NCBI RefSeq assembly: GCF_014201355.1
Contig: NZ_JACHEG010000001.1
Span: 434,001-498,000, forward strand
Length of the DNA stretch: 64,000 nucleotides
Reading direction: 5' to 3'
Source: Aliirhizobium wenxiniae
GTDB lineage: Bacteria; Pseudomonadota; Alphaproteobacteria; Rhizobiales; Rhizobiaceae
Shown: positions 26,679 through 35,502 of the stretch, one piece after another
Layout of the letters: the number at the start of each line of letters is the position of its first letter
How positions within the stretch are numbered: position 1 is the first letter of the stretch
The notes under the pieces: generated by a model
Seen by the model: only the letters and a program-made list of their open reading frames with translations
Told to the model about the DNA's origin: nothing
Databases searched by the model: none
Made by a program: the position numbers and the translations under genes

Positions 26679-28269
26679 GCGCAGCCTCCATTCCGGCCCG
26701 GTCTTCTCCAGAAGACTTTTCCCCGGAATGACTGTCATGAATGCCGCCCATCAGCAGGCCGATCTGTTCAAGTGTAAGCTCTCCCGCAGGATAGGGTTCT
26801 GAAAGCCTGCCATCCGAAATCACGGCAATCGTTGCGGCAATCTCGAAAATCTCGTCGAGATCCTGGCTGATGACAATGACGGCGGATCCCGCTTTTGCCA
26901 GATCGACTAGCGCCTGACGAATGCGGCTCGCAGCGCCCGCATCGACACCCCAGGTCGGCTGGTTGACGACCAACACGGAAGGCTGGCGATCAAGCTCACG
27001 GCCGACGATGAATTTCTGCAGGTTCCCGCCCGAAAGTGATCCGGCCGTCGGATCGTCACCGCTCTTGCGCACATCCATCATCGAACAGATGCGCCGTGCG
27101 GCAGACAGGATCGCATCCCGTTTGACGATGGCGAGAGGCCCGCCGGCCAGAAATGCCTTTTTATCGGATCGGCTTCGCGCCAGAAGCAGATTGTCGGACA
27201 GCGAAAGCGCCGAGACCGCCGCGTGGCCATGCCGCTCTTCCGGCACGAACCCCGCTCCGAGCAGACGGCGCCCGTTGATCCTAAGACGACCCACGGGTTT
27301 TCCGCGCAGGACGATGCCATCATTGTCAGAAATCGGATATTCGCCGGAAATGGCATCAAACAGTTCCGACTGGCCATTGCCAGCAATGCCCGCAATGGCA
27401 AGCACCTCGCCCGCCCGGACCTTCAGCGAGATATCTTTGAGCGCAACCGCAAACGGCGTACGCGAGGCGACCGAAACCTTGTTCACCTGCAGCAGAACAT
27501 CGCCAAGCGCGTTGGCGCTATCGCGTTTCACCTCGGCCACTTCGGTCCCGACCATCATCCGTGCGAGCGAGGCAGGCGTTTCCTGCCTGGGGTCGCAAGC
27601 ACCGGTCACCTTGCCGTGGCGCAGAACGGTGGCCCGGTCGCAGATGCGCTGCACCTCTTCCAGCCGGTGACTGATATAAAGAACCGAACGCCCTTCGGCC
27701 TTCAGCCGCATGAGCGTCTCGAACAGGCGCTCGGCCTCCTGAGGCGTCAGAACCGATGTCGGCTCATCGAGAATGATCAGCTTGGGGTTCTGCAACAGCG
27801 CCCGCACGATCTCGATGCGCTGGCGTTCACCGACGGAAAGATCGGCGACATGGGCAGACGGATCAAGCGGCAGGCCATAAGCTCTGGAGACGCTCGCCGT
27901 CTCTTCCGCGATCTTCGCCAGAGGCGTCCTTGGGTCAAGCGACAGGGCGATGTTCTCCGCCACCGTCAGCGCCTCGAACAGAGAGAAGTGCTGGAAGACC
28001 ATGCCTATGCCGAGACGTCGTGCCTCGCCGGGCGATGGGATCACCACTGGCTTTCCTTCCAGTGAAACGGTCCCTGAACTCGGCTGCAACACGCCGAAGA
28101 GCATCTTCACCAGCGTCGATTTGCCAGCGCCGTTTTCACCCAGCAGCGCATGGATTTCCCCATGCCCAATATCGAGATCGATTGTATCGCAGGCCGCGAA
28201 ACTGCCGAAGAGCTTGGTCAGCCCTCGAACAGACAGAAGCGGGCTTGCTTCAACGCCCTCAAACGTCAC
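26668..28269 (-). CDS. Duplicated ABC ATPase of the BMP-linked nucleoside importer
   Basis: The 533-residue protein contains two fused nucleotide-binding domains, as in ribose/nucleoside importers. The first has Walker A GENGAGKST, signature LSVGERQRIEI and Walker B LIILDEPTSVLT. The second has a Walker A-like GIAGNGQSE, signature LSGGNLQKFIVGREL and VLVVNQPTWGVD, where the usual DEP is replaced by NQP. The second site is therefore degenerate, as is common in this family. The start is GTG with AGGGGG upstream. It heads the operon; the 166 bp upstream of it should hold the promoter. Confidence 0.93.
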   Translation of the reverse strand: MTFEGVEASPLLSVRGLTKLFGSFAACDTIDLDIGHGEIHALLGENGAGKSTLVKMLFGVLQPSSGTVSLEGKPVVIPSPGEARRLGIGMVFQHFSLFEALTVAENIALSLDPRTPLAKIAEETASVSRAYGLPLDPSAHVADLSVGERQRIEIVRALLQNPKLIILDEPTSVLTPQEAERLFETLMRLKAEGRSVLYISHRLEEVQRICDRATVLRHGKVTGACDPRQETPASLARMMVGTEVAEVKRDSANALGDVLLQVNKVSVASRTPFAVALKDISLKVRAGEVLAIAGIAGNGQSELFDAISGEYPISDNDGIVLRGKPVGRLRINGRRLLGAGFVPEERHGHAAVSALSLSDNLLLARSRSDKKAFLAGGPLAIVKRDAILSAARRICSMMDVRKSGDDPTAGSLSGGNLQKFIVGRELDRQPSVLVVNQPTWGVDAGAASRIRQALVDLAKAGSAVIVISQDLDEIFEIAATIAVISDGRLSEPYPAGELTLEQIGLLMGGIHDSHSGEKSSGEDRAGMEAAHAH

Positions 28270-28435
28270 GGAACCCCCTTTTTATATGCAGTGCCGTCCG
28301 TTGCAGCGCTGCATTTTCTTTCGTTTTGTCAAATGAATTGGCAGCCCTTCGCACGACCGAAGACCGTCATGTGATATTGATACCGTTTTTGCAGACATCC
28401 ACAATATGAAAGAGCGTGTTCCATGCTGCAGCGCG

Positions 28436-29164
28436 TTATTTTCCAAGGTTCGGAAAAAGCTGCAATATTCCACCGATGCAATAGAGGTAAATGCCGCTGA
28501 TCACCACACCCCAGACAACCCAGTCTGGAGACTGGAAATGCAGGAGCAGCGAATAGCCGCCAAGCGCGCACCAGATGGCCCCAACAGTCAGATTGAGCGG
28601 CCGCAACCGCTTGACGCGTACAGGATGCAGAAAGTTGATCGGCAGGAAGGTCAAGACCACCGAAACCGTCACCACGATCATCGCGGTCGTTGCACTTGCA
28701 TCGATGACGAAGAGTGTGAATACAACCATGTTCCAGACGACCGGAAAACCTGAGAAGAAGTATTCATCCGTCTTCATGCCCATGTCGGCATAATAGATCG
28801 CGCTCGAAACCACGATCATGCCCGCCGCCACGAACGACCACGGTTCGCCGATCATGCCGCTCTGGTAAAGCGCAAAGGCTGGCAGGAGAACATAGGTCAC
28901 GTAGTCGATCACATTGTCCAGCATGTCGCCGGACCAGTTCGGCAGCACTTCCTTGACGTTGAGTTTGCGGGCGATCGGCCCGTCGACACCATCGACCAGC
29001 AGCGCCAGACCGAGCCACCAGAACATGTCGATGAAACGATGTTCGGCCGCAGCGACTACGCCGAGAAAGGCCAGAAAGGAACCGGAAGCCGTAAAGATGT
29101 GGACGCAGAAGGCGCGGATTTCCGCATAGGGCACTGCACGATAATTGAAGATCCGTCTGAACAC
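28436..29164 (-). CDS. pcs: Phosphatidylcholine synthase Pcs
   Basis: The 242-residue integral membrane enzyme condenses CDP-diacylglycerol with choline to make phosphatidylcholine, a pathway characteristic of Rhizobiaceae and other PC-containing bacteria. The CDP-alcohol phosphotransferase signature is present as DGVDGPIAR followed by GDMLDNVIDY, providing the conserved aspartates. About eight TM segments are visible, and the whole protein closely follows the Sinorhizobium Pcs sequence as I remember it. The start is GTG (MFRRIFNYRAVPYAEIRAF) with GGGG upstream. It is separated from the ubiH-like gene by a repeat-bearing divergent region. Confidence 0.95.
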   Translation of the reverse strand: MFRRIFNYRAVPYAEIRAFCVHIFTASGSFLAFLGVVAAAEHRFIDMFWWLGLALLVDGVDGPIARKLNVKEVLPNWSGDMLDNVIDYVTYVLLPAFALYQSGMIGEPWSFVAAGMIVVSSAIYYADMGMKTDEYFFSGFPVVWNMVVFTLFVIDASATTAMIVVTVSVVLTFLPINFLHPVRVKRLRPLNLTVGAIWCALGGYSLLLHFQSPDWVVWGVVISGIYLYCIGGILQLFPNLGK

Positions 29165-29323
29165 GTGCGCCCCGTTTTCTTACTTCCCGCCTCTAGCTTG
29201 ATCTTCGGGTATGCTGCCAATTCCGGCGCATTGCAACCGCCAGCCGCCCTTATCATGGGTTTTACACCACTTAGCGCCGATGGAAGCCCAATCACAGATA
29301 CCCCATGGATTGAACCCTCAAGA

Positions 29324-29444
29324 CGCTCTACATAGAGCGCGACTAAAGCGTTTCGCGATCCTTCGGATTCGCTCACGCGCTTTAGATTCTTGATTTGTCG
29401 CATGTCTTCAGCGCAAAACCGCCTCACAGTTTTGCCCGACATGC
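29324..29444. repeat. RIME-like rhizobial intergenic mosaic element
   Basis: Three adjacent palindromes fill most of the pcs-ubiH gap. CGCTCTA-CA-TAGAGCG lies at 29324-29339. CTAAAGCG (29343-29350) pairs with CGCTTTAG (29378-29385) around an inner GCGATCC/GGATTCGC hairpin. GCATGTC plus GCAAAAC pair with GTTTTGC plus GACATGC over 29400-29444. The last two palindromes span about 100 bp, matching the described architecture of Rhizobium-specific intergenic mosaic elements (two large palindromes, about 109 bp). Confidence 0.75.
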
Positions 29445-29465
29445 TTGAGGAATTGGAAGCGGACA

Positions 29466-30668
29466 ATGCAGCATTACGAGATCGCGATCGTCGGTGGCGG
29501 CCTGGCAGGCCAGGTGGCAGCTCTTGCACTCGGGCGCGCAGGCCGAAAAGTTTGCCTCATTGCCGCATCGCCGAAACACGATGATGGACGCACAACCGCG
29601 TTGATGGACCAGTCCGTGCGCTATCTCGAGCGTCTCGGCGTGTGGGATCGGATCGCACCATCCTCCGCAGCACTTTCCGTCATGCAGATCCTCGACGGCA
29701 CCAACCGGCTGCTGCGCGCCCCGCCCGCGCAATTCCGCGCCAGCGATATCGGGCTTCACGCCTTCGGCTACAACATCCCGAACAAGGCGCTGGCCGAAGT
29801 TCTCGATAGCGCACTTGCCACCGAACCCAACCTCTCCCGCATCGAGACCAATGTCGAAAGCATCGCTCTTACTGCGGACAAGGTGACAATTGCGATCGAT
29901 GGCGGCGAGGTCATCGAGGCCGACTTCGTCATCGGTGCCGACGGCCGCAAGTCGATCACCCGCGAGGCAGCGGGCATCGATGTTCGCAAATGGTCTTACC
30001 AGCAGTCAGCCCTGGTGCTGAATTTCGCCCACACCCTGCCCCATGGCAATGTATCGACCGAATTCCACACCGAAAGCGGCCCGTTCACTCAGGTTCCGCT
30101 ACCCGGCTCACGCTCCAGCCTGGTCTGGGTCGTCCGTCCGGAAGAGGCTTCGCGCCTGACAAGCCTTCCGACGGAAGAACTGTCGAAGATCGTCGAAGCG
30201 CGCATGCAGTCGATCCTCGGAAAGGTCACCGTCGAAGGCAAGGCACAGGCCTGGCCGCTGTCGAGCATGATGGCCGAGCGTTTTGGCGCCGGGCGCGTCG
30301 CACTTATCGGCGAAGCCGCCCACGCCTTCCCGCCCATCGGCGCGCAGGGCCTGAACCTGTCGCTGCGCGACAGCATGACGCTCGCCGACCTCCTCTCTGG
30401 CCAGCACGATCGTCCGATCCCGGCCGATGCCGGTGACCGCTACAATCGCCGCCGCAAGCCGGACGTGATGAGCCGCACATTCAGCGTCGATCTTCTCAAT
30501 CGCTCGCTTTTGACCGATCTCATCCCGGTGCAGATGGTGCGAGCAGCCGGCATGCACGTGCTCAACGCTGTCTCTCCCCTGCGCAACGCACTGATGCAGG
30601 AAGGTGTCGAGCCGGGTCGCAGCCTGAAGAATTTCGTTCGCGAATTAGGGAAACAGATCCGGCGGTAA
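29466..30668 (+). CDS. UbiH/UbiF/COQ6-type FAD-dependent ubiquinone-ring hydroxylase
   Basis: The 400-residue flavoprotein monooxygenase has the N-terminal FAD fold GGGLAGQVAALALGRAG, the DG motif in VIGADGRKSITREAAG and the GD-type motif GEAAHAFPPIGAQGLNLSLRD, all typical of ubiquinone-biosynthesis hydroxylases. In alphaproteobacteria such enzymes (UbiH, UbiF, UbiL) hydroxylate ring positions C1, C5 or C6; the regiospecificity cannot be read from motifs. The ATG at 29466 has GGAAG 7 nt upstream. Its 3' end overlaps the convergent AEC gene by 24 nt. Confidence 0.9.
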   Translation: MQHYEIAIVGGGLAGQVAALALGRAGRKVCLIAASPKHDDGRTTALMDQSVRYLERLGVWDRIAPSSAALSVMQILDGTNRLLRAPPAQFRASDIGLHAFGYNIPNKALAEVLDSALATEPNLSRIETNVESIALTADKVTIAIDGGEVIEADFVIGADGRKSITREAAGIDVRKWSYQQSALVLNFAHTLPHGNVSTEFHTESGPFTQVPLPGSRSSLVWVVRPEEASRLTSLPTEELSKIVEARMQSILGKVTVEGKAQAWPLSSMMAERFGAGRVALIGEAAHAFPPIGAQGLNLSLRDSMTLADLLSGQHDRPIPADAGDRYNRRRKPDVMSRTFSVDLLNRSLLTDLIPVQMVRAAGMHVLNAVSPLRNALMQEGVEPGRSLKNFVRELGKQIRR

Positions 30669-31607
30669 GATCCCGCTGGAGATGATATAAAGCCATATCG
30701 GCAACGTCACGATCGATGCGACAGTGATGAGCAGGATGCTTGCCGAAGCTCTCTCTTGCCACACGCCATATTGCTGGCTGATGACGAAGACATTGGCAGC
30801 AGTCGGAAGTGCCGCCAGTAGCATTGCGGCATGCATCCACACCGGATCGAAGTCACCGACCAGCGACAGCACCACATAGACGCTGAGTGGCAAAAACACG
30901 AGCTTCAACACGGCGAGATAACCGAGCTCGGCCGGAATGCGCTTTACCGGCCGCAAGGCCAGCGTCACGCCCATGGCAAACAGCGCGCAAGGCGCAGCGG
31001 CCTGCGCCAGGTAATCGACGAGTTTCAATGCCGGTTCGGGCAATTGATGGCCGGAAGCTGCCGCAGCAAAGCCGAGCGCCGTGGACAGGATGAACGGATG
31101 CAGCGCGACCTTCTTTGCGATCGAGCCGACGATCAGGTGTAGCTGCCGCTTGTCGTCTCCCGCCAACGCCATCATGGCCGGCGCCATGATGAAATGGGCA
31201 GCGTTTTCCAGGCAGACGATCAGCGCCACCGGCACCGCGGCTTTGTCCCCGAAGGCAAGCAGCGCCAGACCCGGCCCCATATAGCCGATATTGCCATAGG
31301 CGGCGGTAAAACCCTGGATCGTGCAATCCTCGAACGAATTGCGCCGAACCACATACCCGACCAGAAAGGCGCCCGTAAAAACGAGGTAGACGGCCGCGAT
31401 CTCCCCCAGGATAAAGTCGATGCGCGTCAGTTCCTCGATCGGCGTGCGCGACACGAGCTTGAAGAAAAGCGCCGGCAGCGCCGCATAGATGATGAATGTA
31501 TTGAGCCAGCCGAGCGCTTCGAGTGGCTGTCCCGTTGCTCTCGCCGCCACATAGCCGATCAGGATCAGGCCGAAGAAGGGCAGAAGCAGCGCTACGACAT
31601 CGACCAT
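30645..31607 (-). CDS. AEC-family (auxin efflux carrier) transporter
   Basis: The 320-residue, roughly ten-TM protein matches the AEC/membrane transport protein family. AYGNIGYMGPGLALLAFGDKAAVP and LIVCLENAAHFIMAPAMMAL form the first crossover region, and AAPCALFAMGVTLALRP and LLAALPTAANVFVISQQYGVW form the second inverted repeat. Bacterial members transport malate, malonate or other carboxylates; the substrate here is unknown. It lies 27 nt after the CcdA-like gene on the same strand, so the two are probably co-transcribed, and it overlaps the ubiH-like gene 3' to 3'. Confidence 0.88.
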   Translation of the reverse strand: MVDVVALLLPFFGLILIGYVAARATGQPLEALGWLNTFIIYAALPALFFKLVSRTPIEELTRIDFILGEIAAVYLVFTGAFLVGYVVRRNSFEDCTIQGFTAAYGNIGYMGPGLALLAFGDKAAVPVALIVCLENAAHFIMAPAMMALAGDDKRQLHLIVGSIAKKVALHPFILSTALGFAAAASGHQLPEPALKLVDYLAQAAAPCALFAMGVTLALRPVKRIPAELGYLAVLKLVFLPLSVYVVLSLVGDFDPVWMHAAMLLAALPTAANVFVISQQYGVWQERASASILLITVASIVTLPIWLYIISSGILPPDLFP

Positions 31608-31634
31608 GATTGATCCGCTATTTCAGCAGATCGA

Positions 31635-32381
31635 TCAGCCGATCTGCATCAGGATTGGAAACGTTTCCTGGAACCAGATCGCCGCCGAGCTGACGAAGCC
31701 GAAGATGAAGGCAAGGCCAGTGACGATCAGGAACACGCCCATCGCTTTCTCGACCAATCCGAGATGGCGACGAAAACGGGTCATAAAACGCATGAAAACG
31801 CCTGAAAAGGCCGCCGCGATCCAGAACGGTACGGCAAGCCCGAGCGAATAGATGCCGAGCAGGGCCGCGCCCTCACCCACCGTGTCGCGCGATGCCGCCA
31901 CGCCGAGGATGGCGCCGAGAACCGGACCGATACAGGGCGTCCAGCCGAAGGCGAAGGCAAGGCCCATCAGATAGGCGCCCGAAAGCGTCGCAGGCTGACC
32001 TGATGCCTGGAACCGCGCCTCACGCGACAGAAACCCTATCCGCAGCACACCGAGAAAATTCAGACCCATGATGATGATGATCAGCCCGCCGATCTTCGAC
32101 AGGAGATCGAGATGCTGACGCAAAAGCACACCGACGGTGGACGCACCGGCTCCAAGCATGACGAAGACGGTGGCAAAACCGAGCGTGAAGAAGAAAGCCG
32201 ACCTGAGAACCGCCTTGCGTGCCGGCGATGCGGCCTGAGAATCCTGGTCACGGAACTGATCGACGGAAATGCCGGCCATGTAACAGAGATAGGGCGGAAC
32301 CAGCGGCAGGACACAGGGCGAAAGGAACGACAGTGTCCCGGCCAGAAGCGCGGTAAAGATGGATATTTCGGCAATGGACAC
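31635..32381 (-). CDS. ccdA: CcdA/DsbD-type cytochrome c biogenesis membrane protein
   Basis: The 248-residue protein with six TM helices carries electrons from cytoplasmic thioredoxin across the membrane to keep c-type cytochrome assembly or periplasmic thiols reduced. The first conserved Cys is in LSPCVLPLVPPYLCYMAG and the second in FGWTPCIGPVLGAILG. The chosen start is a GTG at 32381 (MSIAEIS...) with GGAG upstream; the frame extends to 32432 without a supporting site. It is upstream of the AEC transporter gene. Confidence 0.88.
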   Translation of the reverse strand: MSIAEISIFTALLAGTLSFLSPCVLPLVPPYLCYMAGISVDQFRDQDSQAASPARKAVLRSAFFFTLGFATVFVMLGAGASTVGVLLRQHLDLLSKIGGLIIIIMGLNFLGVLRIGFLSREARFQASGQPATLSGAYLMGLAFAFGWTPCIGPVLGAILGVAASRDTVGEGAALLGIYSLGLAVPFWIAAAFSGVFMRFMTRFRRHLGLVEKAMGVFLIVTGLAFIFGFVSSAAIWFQETFPILMQIG

Positions 32382-32569
32382 TGGATTGCTCCGCTTATCA
32401 GATAGGACAGAGGCGCTACCGCCGATTGCCACTTAATGCCAATCACCTTTTATGCATCGACAGAAAAAGCATCGAATAGCGTTTTTTTTGATGGTTTAGC
32501 GGGTTGACCGCAAGATGTGACCTGCATATGTATCGCGCACTTTCGAAAGGCGCCCCGGCGCAATGGTGA

Positions 32570-32645
32570 GAGAGCATAGCTCAGCCGGTAGAGCAACTGA
32601 CTTTTAATCAGTAGGTCCAGGGTTCGAATCCCTGTGCTCTCACCA
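32570..32645 (+). tRNA. tRNA-Lys (anticodon TTT), CCA encoded
   Basis: The acceptor arms GAGAGCA / TGCTCTC pair perfectly. The D-arm TAGCTCAGCCGGTAGAGCA, the anticodon loop CTTTTAA and the T-arm CAGGGTTCGAATCCCTG are canonical, and CCA is encoded at 32643-32645. No repeat of its 3' end was noticed elsewhere in the window, so there is no sign that it served as an integration site here. Confidence 0.97.
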
Positions 32646-32740
32646 CTCGAAAGATTTCCATTGCCCGGTCTTCGGTAACATTCCCGCCGTTCGCGATACA
32701 ATTCTTCAATACGATATACCACCTTCCAGACATACTCGAC

Positions 32741-32765
32741 GGAACAAGTGTTTCGTTGCGGTGTT
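32741..32765 (+). promoter_or_regulatory. EcfG-like general-stress promoter candidate
   Basis: GGAAC at 32741-32745 and TGTT at 32762-32765 are separated by 16 nt, close to the alphaproteobacterial EcfG/RpoE2 consensus GGAAC-N16/17-CGTT. Transcription would start at about 32772, leaving a leader just long enough for the AAGGAG site of the small protein at 32788. Confidence 0.45.
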
Positions 32766-32787
32766 ATTGCCGCCGAAGGAGACTTCC

Positions 32788-32913
32788 ATGCGGATTATTT
32801 TCGTCGTTCTTATTGCCTCTGTTCTGAGCATCCTCGGTTTCAAGTATATGGATCGCTCGATCGGCGAGCAGCAGATCATGGCAACGCCGGCCGAAATGTC
32901 GGCAAGCAGCTAG
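32788..32913 (+). CDS. 41-residue single-pass membrane protein
   Basis: The 41-residue product starts MRIIFVVLIASVLSILGFKYM, a hydrophobic segment long enough to span the membrane, followed by DRSIGEQQIMATPAEMSASS. A strong AAGGAG ribosome-binding site lies 7 nt before the ATG, which is the best argument that it is translated. It has no recognised family. It sits between tRNA-Lys and another small membrane protein of similar layout (33072). A putative EcfG promoter immediately upstream suggests general-stress expression. Confidence 0.6.
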   Translation: MRIIFVVLIASVLSILGFKYMDRSIGEQQIMATPAEMSASS

Positions 32914-33071
32914 TATTCAGATCGAAAGCCGCCAGAAACAGGACTGACAGCACGTAATCATCCGCAAGGCATCCTCTTCCTTCCGATCCCGGACGCAGCC
33001 GCCAATCTGCTTTGTGGTGAGGGAGCTATATTTCGATGCCTCGTTTTCCTTTTGACCAAGGAGAAATCCAG

Positions 33072-33251
33072 ATGAGACGCAGCACCGAGTTGATTGTCCT
33101 GGCGACCCTTATTGCCGGCAGCCTGGCAATCTTCTCTGCGTTGATACCGCCCCGACCCGGAAATCCGGTAAAAACCGACCGGCTGAGCGGAGAACAGACG
33201 CAGACGGCATTCCTGCCCGAACGTTTTGGCGTAGCGAGCAGCAGGCAATAG
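33072..33251 (+). CDS. 59-residue small membrane protein
   Basis: The product begins MRRSTELIVLATLIAGSLAIFSALIPPRPGN: a positively charged start, one hydrophobic helix (about residues 7-25) and a short soluble tail ending in basic residues. AAGGAG lies 8 nt before the ATG at 33072; the longer frame from 33036 lacks a site. Topology (short N-terminus, helix, hydrophilic C-tail) is like that of the 41-residue protein 160 nt upstream, but the sequences differ. Function is unknown. Confidence 0.6.
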   Translation: MRRSTELIVLATLIAGSLAIFSALIPPRPGNPVKTDRLSGEQTQTAFLPERFGVASSRQ

Positions 33252-33267
33252 ACATGCACAAAGAAAG

Positions 33268-33303
33268 ACTATGGCCGGCGCTCCGCAAGAGCCCGGCCAT
33301 AGT
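33268..33303. terminator. Long hairpin after the small-membrane-protein gene
   Basis: ACTATGGCCGG / CCGGCCATAGT pair over 11 bp, extended inside by GCTC/GAGC. The plus strand lacks a T-run after it, while the minus strand continues CTTTCTTTG. It may still end the upstream transcript. Confidence 0.5.
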
Positions 33304-33485
33304 GATTCTGGACCAGCCTGATCCAGGTCATTTGAGCGGCACTAACCGACAACTTACGGTTATTTAATTTCTCCCGAAGCGCGTTTCATGGCATGGAGCG
33401 CGTAAGATTCTACGCCTGCAGGTAGGTCACACGGCTCGCCCGCAGCAGATGAAACAGACTGACCGATGAAAAACGAGGCCCACGA

Positions 33486-34775
33486 GTGAACGCCCCTACC
33501 GATCCCCTCACTTCCGGCAAGCCGGACGCTCCGGATCTCGCCGCGATCCTCGCAACCTCTGGCCAGAAACAGAAGCGCGGGCGCGGCAAGTGGCTGCTTG
33601 TGCTCTGTCTCTTGCTGATAGCCGGCGGCCTCGGCTTCTATTTTTATGGCTCCGGCGACGGCCAGCAGTTCGACTACACCACGCAAGCCGCAAAGACCGG
33701 TGACCTGCAGGTCATCGTCACTGCCACAGGCTCGATCCAACCGACCGATCAGGTCGACATATCGAGCGAACTGTCGGGCACGGTGCGCAAGGTCAATGTC
33801 AGCTATAACAGCCCGGTCAGGGCCGGCGACATTCTGCTGGAACTCGACACCAACAGGCAGGAAGCCGATGTCCAGAGCGCCCGAGCCCAGCTTGCCTCCG
33901 CCAGGGCCAATGTTCTGAAGGCTCAGGCGGAAGCCGCTTCTGCAAAGATCAGCTTCGACCGCCTGACCTCGCTGGTCAACAATCGCATTTCCAGCCAGCA
34001 GGATCTCGACGCCGCCAAATATGCTTATGATTCGGCGGTTGCGACGACGGAGATCAATGAGGCAGCCGTGCTTTCCGCGGAAGCAAGCCTGCGCCTGGCG
34101 GAAGTCAATCTCTCCAAGCTCAAGATTGTCTCGCCCATCGACGGCGTCGTTCTCACCCGCGACGTCGATCCCGGCGCGACCGTTGCCTCTTCGCTCAATG
34201 CGCCGGTGCTTTTCACCATAGCGGGCGACCTGAAACACATGGAGTTGCAGGTCGCTGTCGATGAAGCCGATGTCGGTCAGGTCCGCGAAGAGCAGGAAGC
34301 GCGTTTCTCGGTCGATGCCTATCCCAACCGGCATTTCCCGGCAAAGATCGAATCCGTCCGCTTCGCCTCCGAAACCGTCAACAATGTCGTGACCTACAAG
34401 GCGATCCTGACGGTCGACAACGAGGACCTGCTCCTGCGCCCCGGCATGACGGCAACCTCGGATATCACCGTGCAATCGGTGACCGGCGCGCTGCTCGTAC
34501 CCAATGCGGCGCTGCGCTATTCGCCACCATCAACCATGCAGCCGCGCGGCAGCTTTCTGTCGCGCCTGTTTTCCCCGCCCCGCCCACGTGGAAATCGCGG
34601 TTCCCGCGGTGACGCAACTGCCGCAAGCCGATCGGTCTGGGTTCTGCGCAATGGCACAGCTGAGCGCATCTCCGTCGAAATGGGCGCAACCGATGGCCAG
34701 TTTACCGTCGTCAAATCGCCGGACCTCAAGGATGGCGACCTGTTGATCACCGAAGCAACAGTGCGTGGCCGCTGA
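33486..34775 (+). CDS. MacA-like periplasmic adaptor (HlyD/RND family membrane-fusion protein)
   Basis: The 429-residue protein has a cytoplasmic N-terminal tail, one TM helix (about residues 36-54) and the adaptor modules: barrel-sandwich lipoyl half GSIQPTDQVDISSELSGTVRKV, an alpha-hairpin (QSARAQLASARANVLKAQAEAASAKI region), the second lipoyl half IVSPIDGVVLTRDVDPGATV and a beta-barrel. The ATP-binding and permease genes follow directly, so it is a MacAB-type efflux system. A short Pro/Arg/Gly-rich insert (about residues 358-378) interrupts the C-terminal part. The start is GTG with GAGG upstream. No TolC gene is nearby. Confidence 0.9.
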   Translation: MNAPTDPLTSGKPDAPDLAAILATSGQKQKRGRGKWLLVLCLLLIAGGLGFYFYGSGDGQQFDYTTQAAKTGDLQVIVTATGSIQPTDQVDISSELSGTVRKVNVSYNSPVRAGDILLELDTNRQEADVQSARAQLASARANVLKAQAEAASAKISFDRLTSLVNNRISSQQDLDAAKYAYDSAVATTEINEAAVLSAEASLRLAEVNLSKLKIVSPIDGVVLTRDVDPGATVASSLNAPVLFTIAGDLKHMELQVAVDEADVGQVREEQEARFSVDAYPNRHFPAKIESVRFASETVNNVVTYKAILTVDNEDLLLRPGMTATSDITVQSVTGALLVPNAALRYSPPSTMQPRGSFLSRLFSPPRPRGNRGSRGDATAASRSVWVLRNGTAERISVEMGATDGQFTVVKSPDLKDGDLLITEATVRGR

Positions 34776-34788
34776 CGGGAGATCGACC

Positions 34789-35502
34789 ATGACAGCCCCC
34801 CTCATCGCATTCAGGCAGGTTTCGAAAGTCTATGGTCGCGGCGAAGCGACCATTCGCGCACTCGACAAGATAGACCTGACCATCGCGCAGGGCGAGTTCG
34901 TCTCGATCATGGGGCCGTCCGGCTCCGGCAAGTCGACGGCGATGAACATCATCGGCGGTCTCGATCTGCCGTCTTCCGGCGACTACATCTTCCAAGGCAT
35001 CCCGACGAGCGGCTTCAGCCGCGCGCAGCTAACCCTGCTACGTCGGCACATGCTCGGTTTCGTCTTCCAGGGTTTCAATCTTCTCGCCCGTACCTCGGCA
35101 GTCGAAAATGTTGAGCTTCCGCTCGTCTATCGCGGCATGGACCATGCGGAGCGAAGGCGTCGGGCGATGGCTGCACTGGAACAGGTCGGGCTTCGCGGAC
35201 GCGAGGGCCACACGACCCAGGAGCTTTCGGGCGGCCAGCAGCAGCGTGTCGCGATCGCCAGAGCCATCGTTACCGACCCGGCTGTGCTGCTGGCAGACGA
35301 GCCGACAGGCAACCTCGACACCAAGACCAGCGTCGAGATCATGGATCTCATCACCAGTCTCAATCGCGAAAACGGCATCACCGTCATCATGGTCACCCAT
35401 GAAGAGGATATCGCCGCCTATGCGAGACGACTCCTGCGTTTCGTCGACGGTCATCTCGTCAGCGATGAAATCCAGGCCAGGGAGGCTGCCCATGTGGTTT
35501 GA
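34789..35502 (+). CDS. MacB/LolD-type ABC ATPase
   Basis: The 237-residue ATPase has Walker A GPSGSGKST (residues 42-50), signature ELSGGQQQRVAIARAI and Walker B VLLADEPTGNLD, which is characteristic of the MacB/LolD/FtsE group. It powers the mechanotransmission-type permease encoded next. The ATG at 34789 has GGGAGA upstream, 13 nt after the adaptor stop. Its 3' end overlaps the permease start by 11 nt, so the three genes form one operon. Confidence 0.94.
   Translation: MTAPLIAFRQVSKVYGRGEATIRALDKIDLTIAQGEFVSIMGPSGSGKSTAMNIIGGLDLPSSGDYIFQGIPTSGFSRAQLTLLRRHMLGFVFQGFNLLARTSAVENVELPLVYRGMDHAERRRRAMAALEQVGLRGREGHTTQELSGGQQQRVAIARAIVTDPAVLLADEPTGNLDTKTSVEIMDLITSLNRENGITVIMVTHEEDIAAYARRLLRFVDGHLVSDEIQAREAAHVV

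Noticed and set aside
32450-32722. 90-codon minus-strand ORF across tRNA-Lys
   Set aside because: It reads the tRNA antisense (GIRTLDLLIKSQL-type artefact), a well-known false ORF; no ribosome-binding site.
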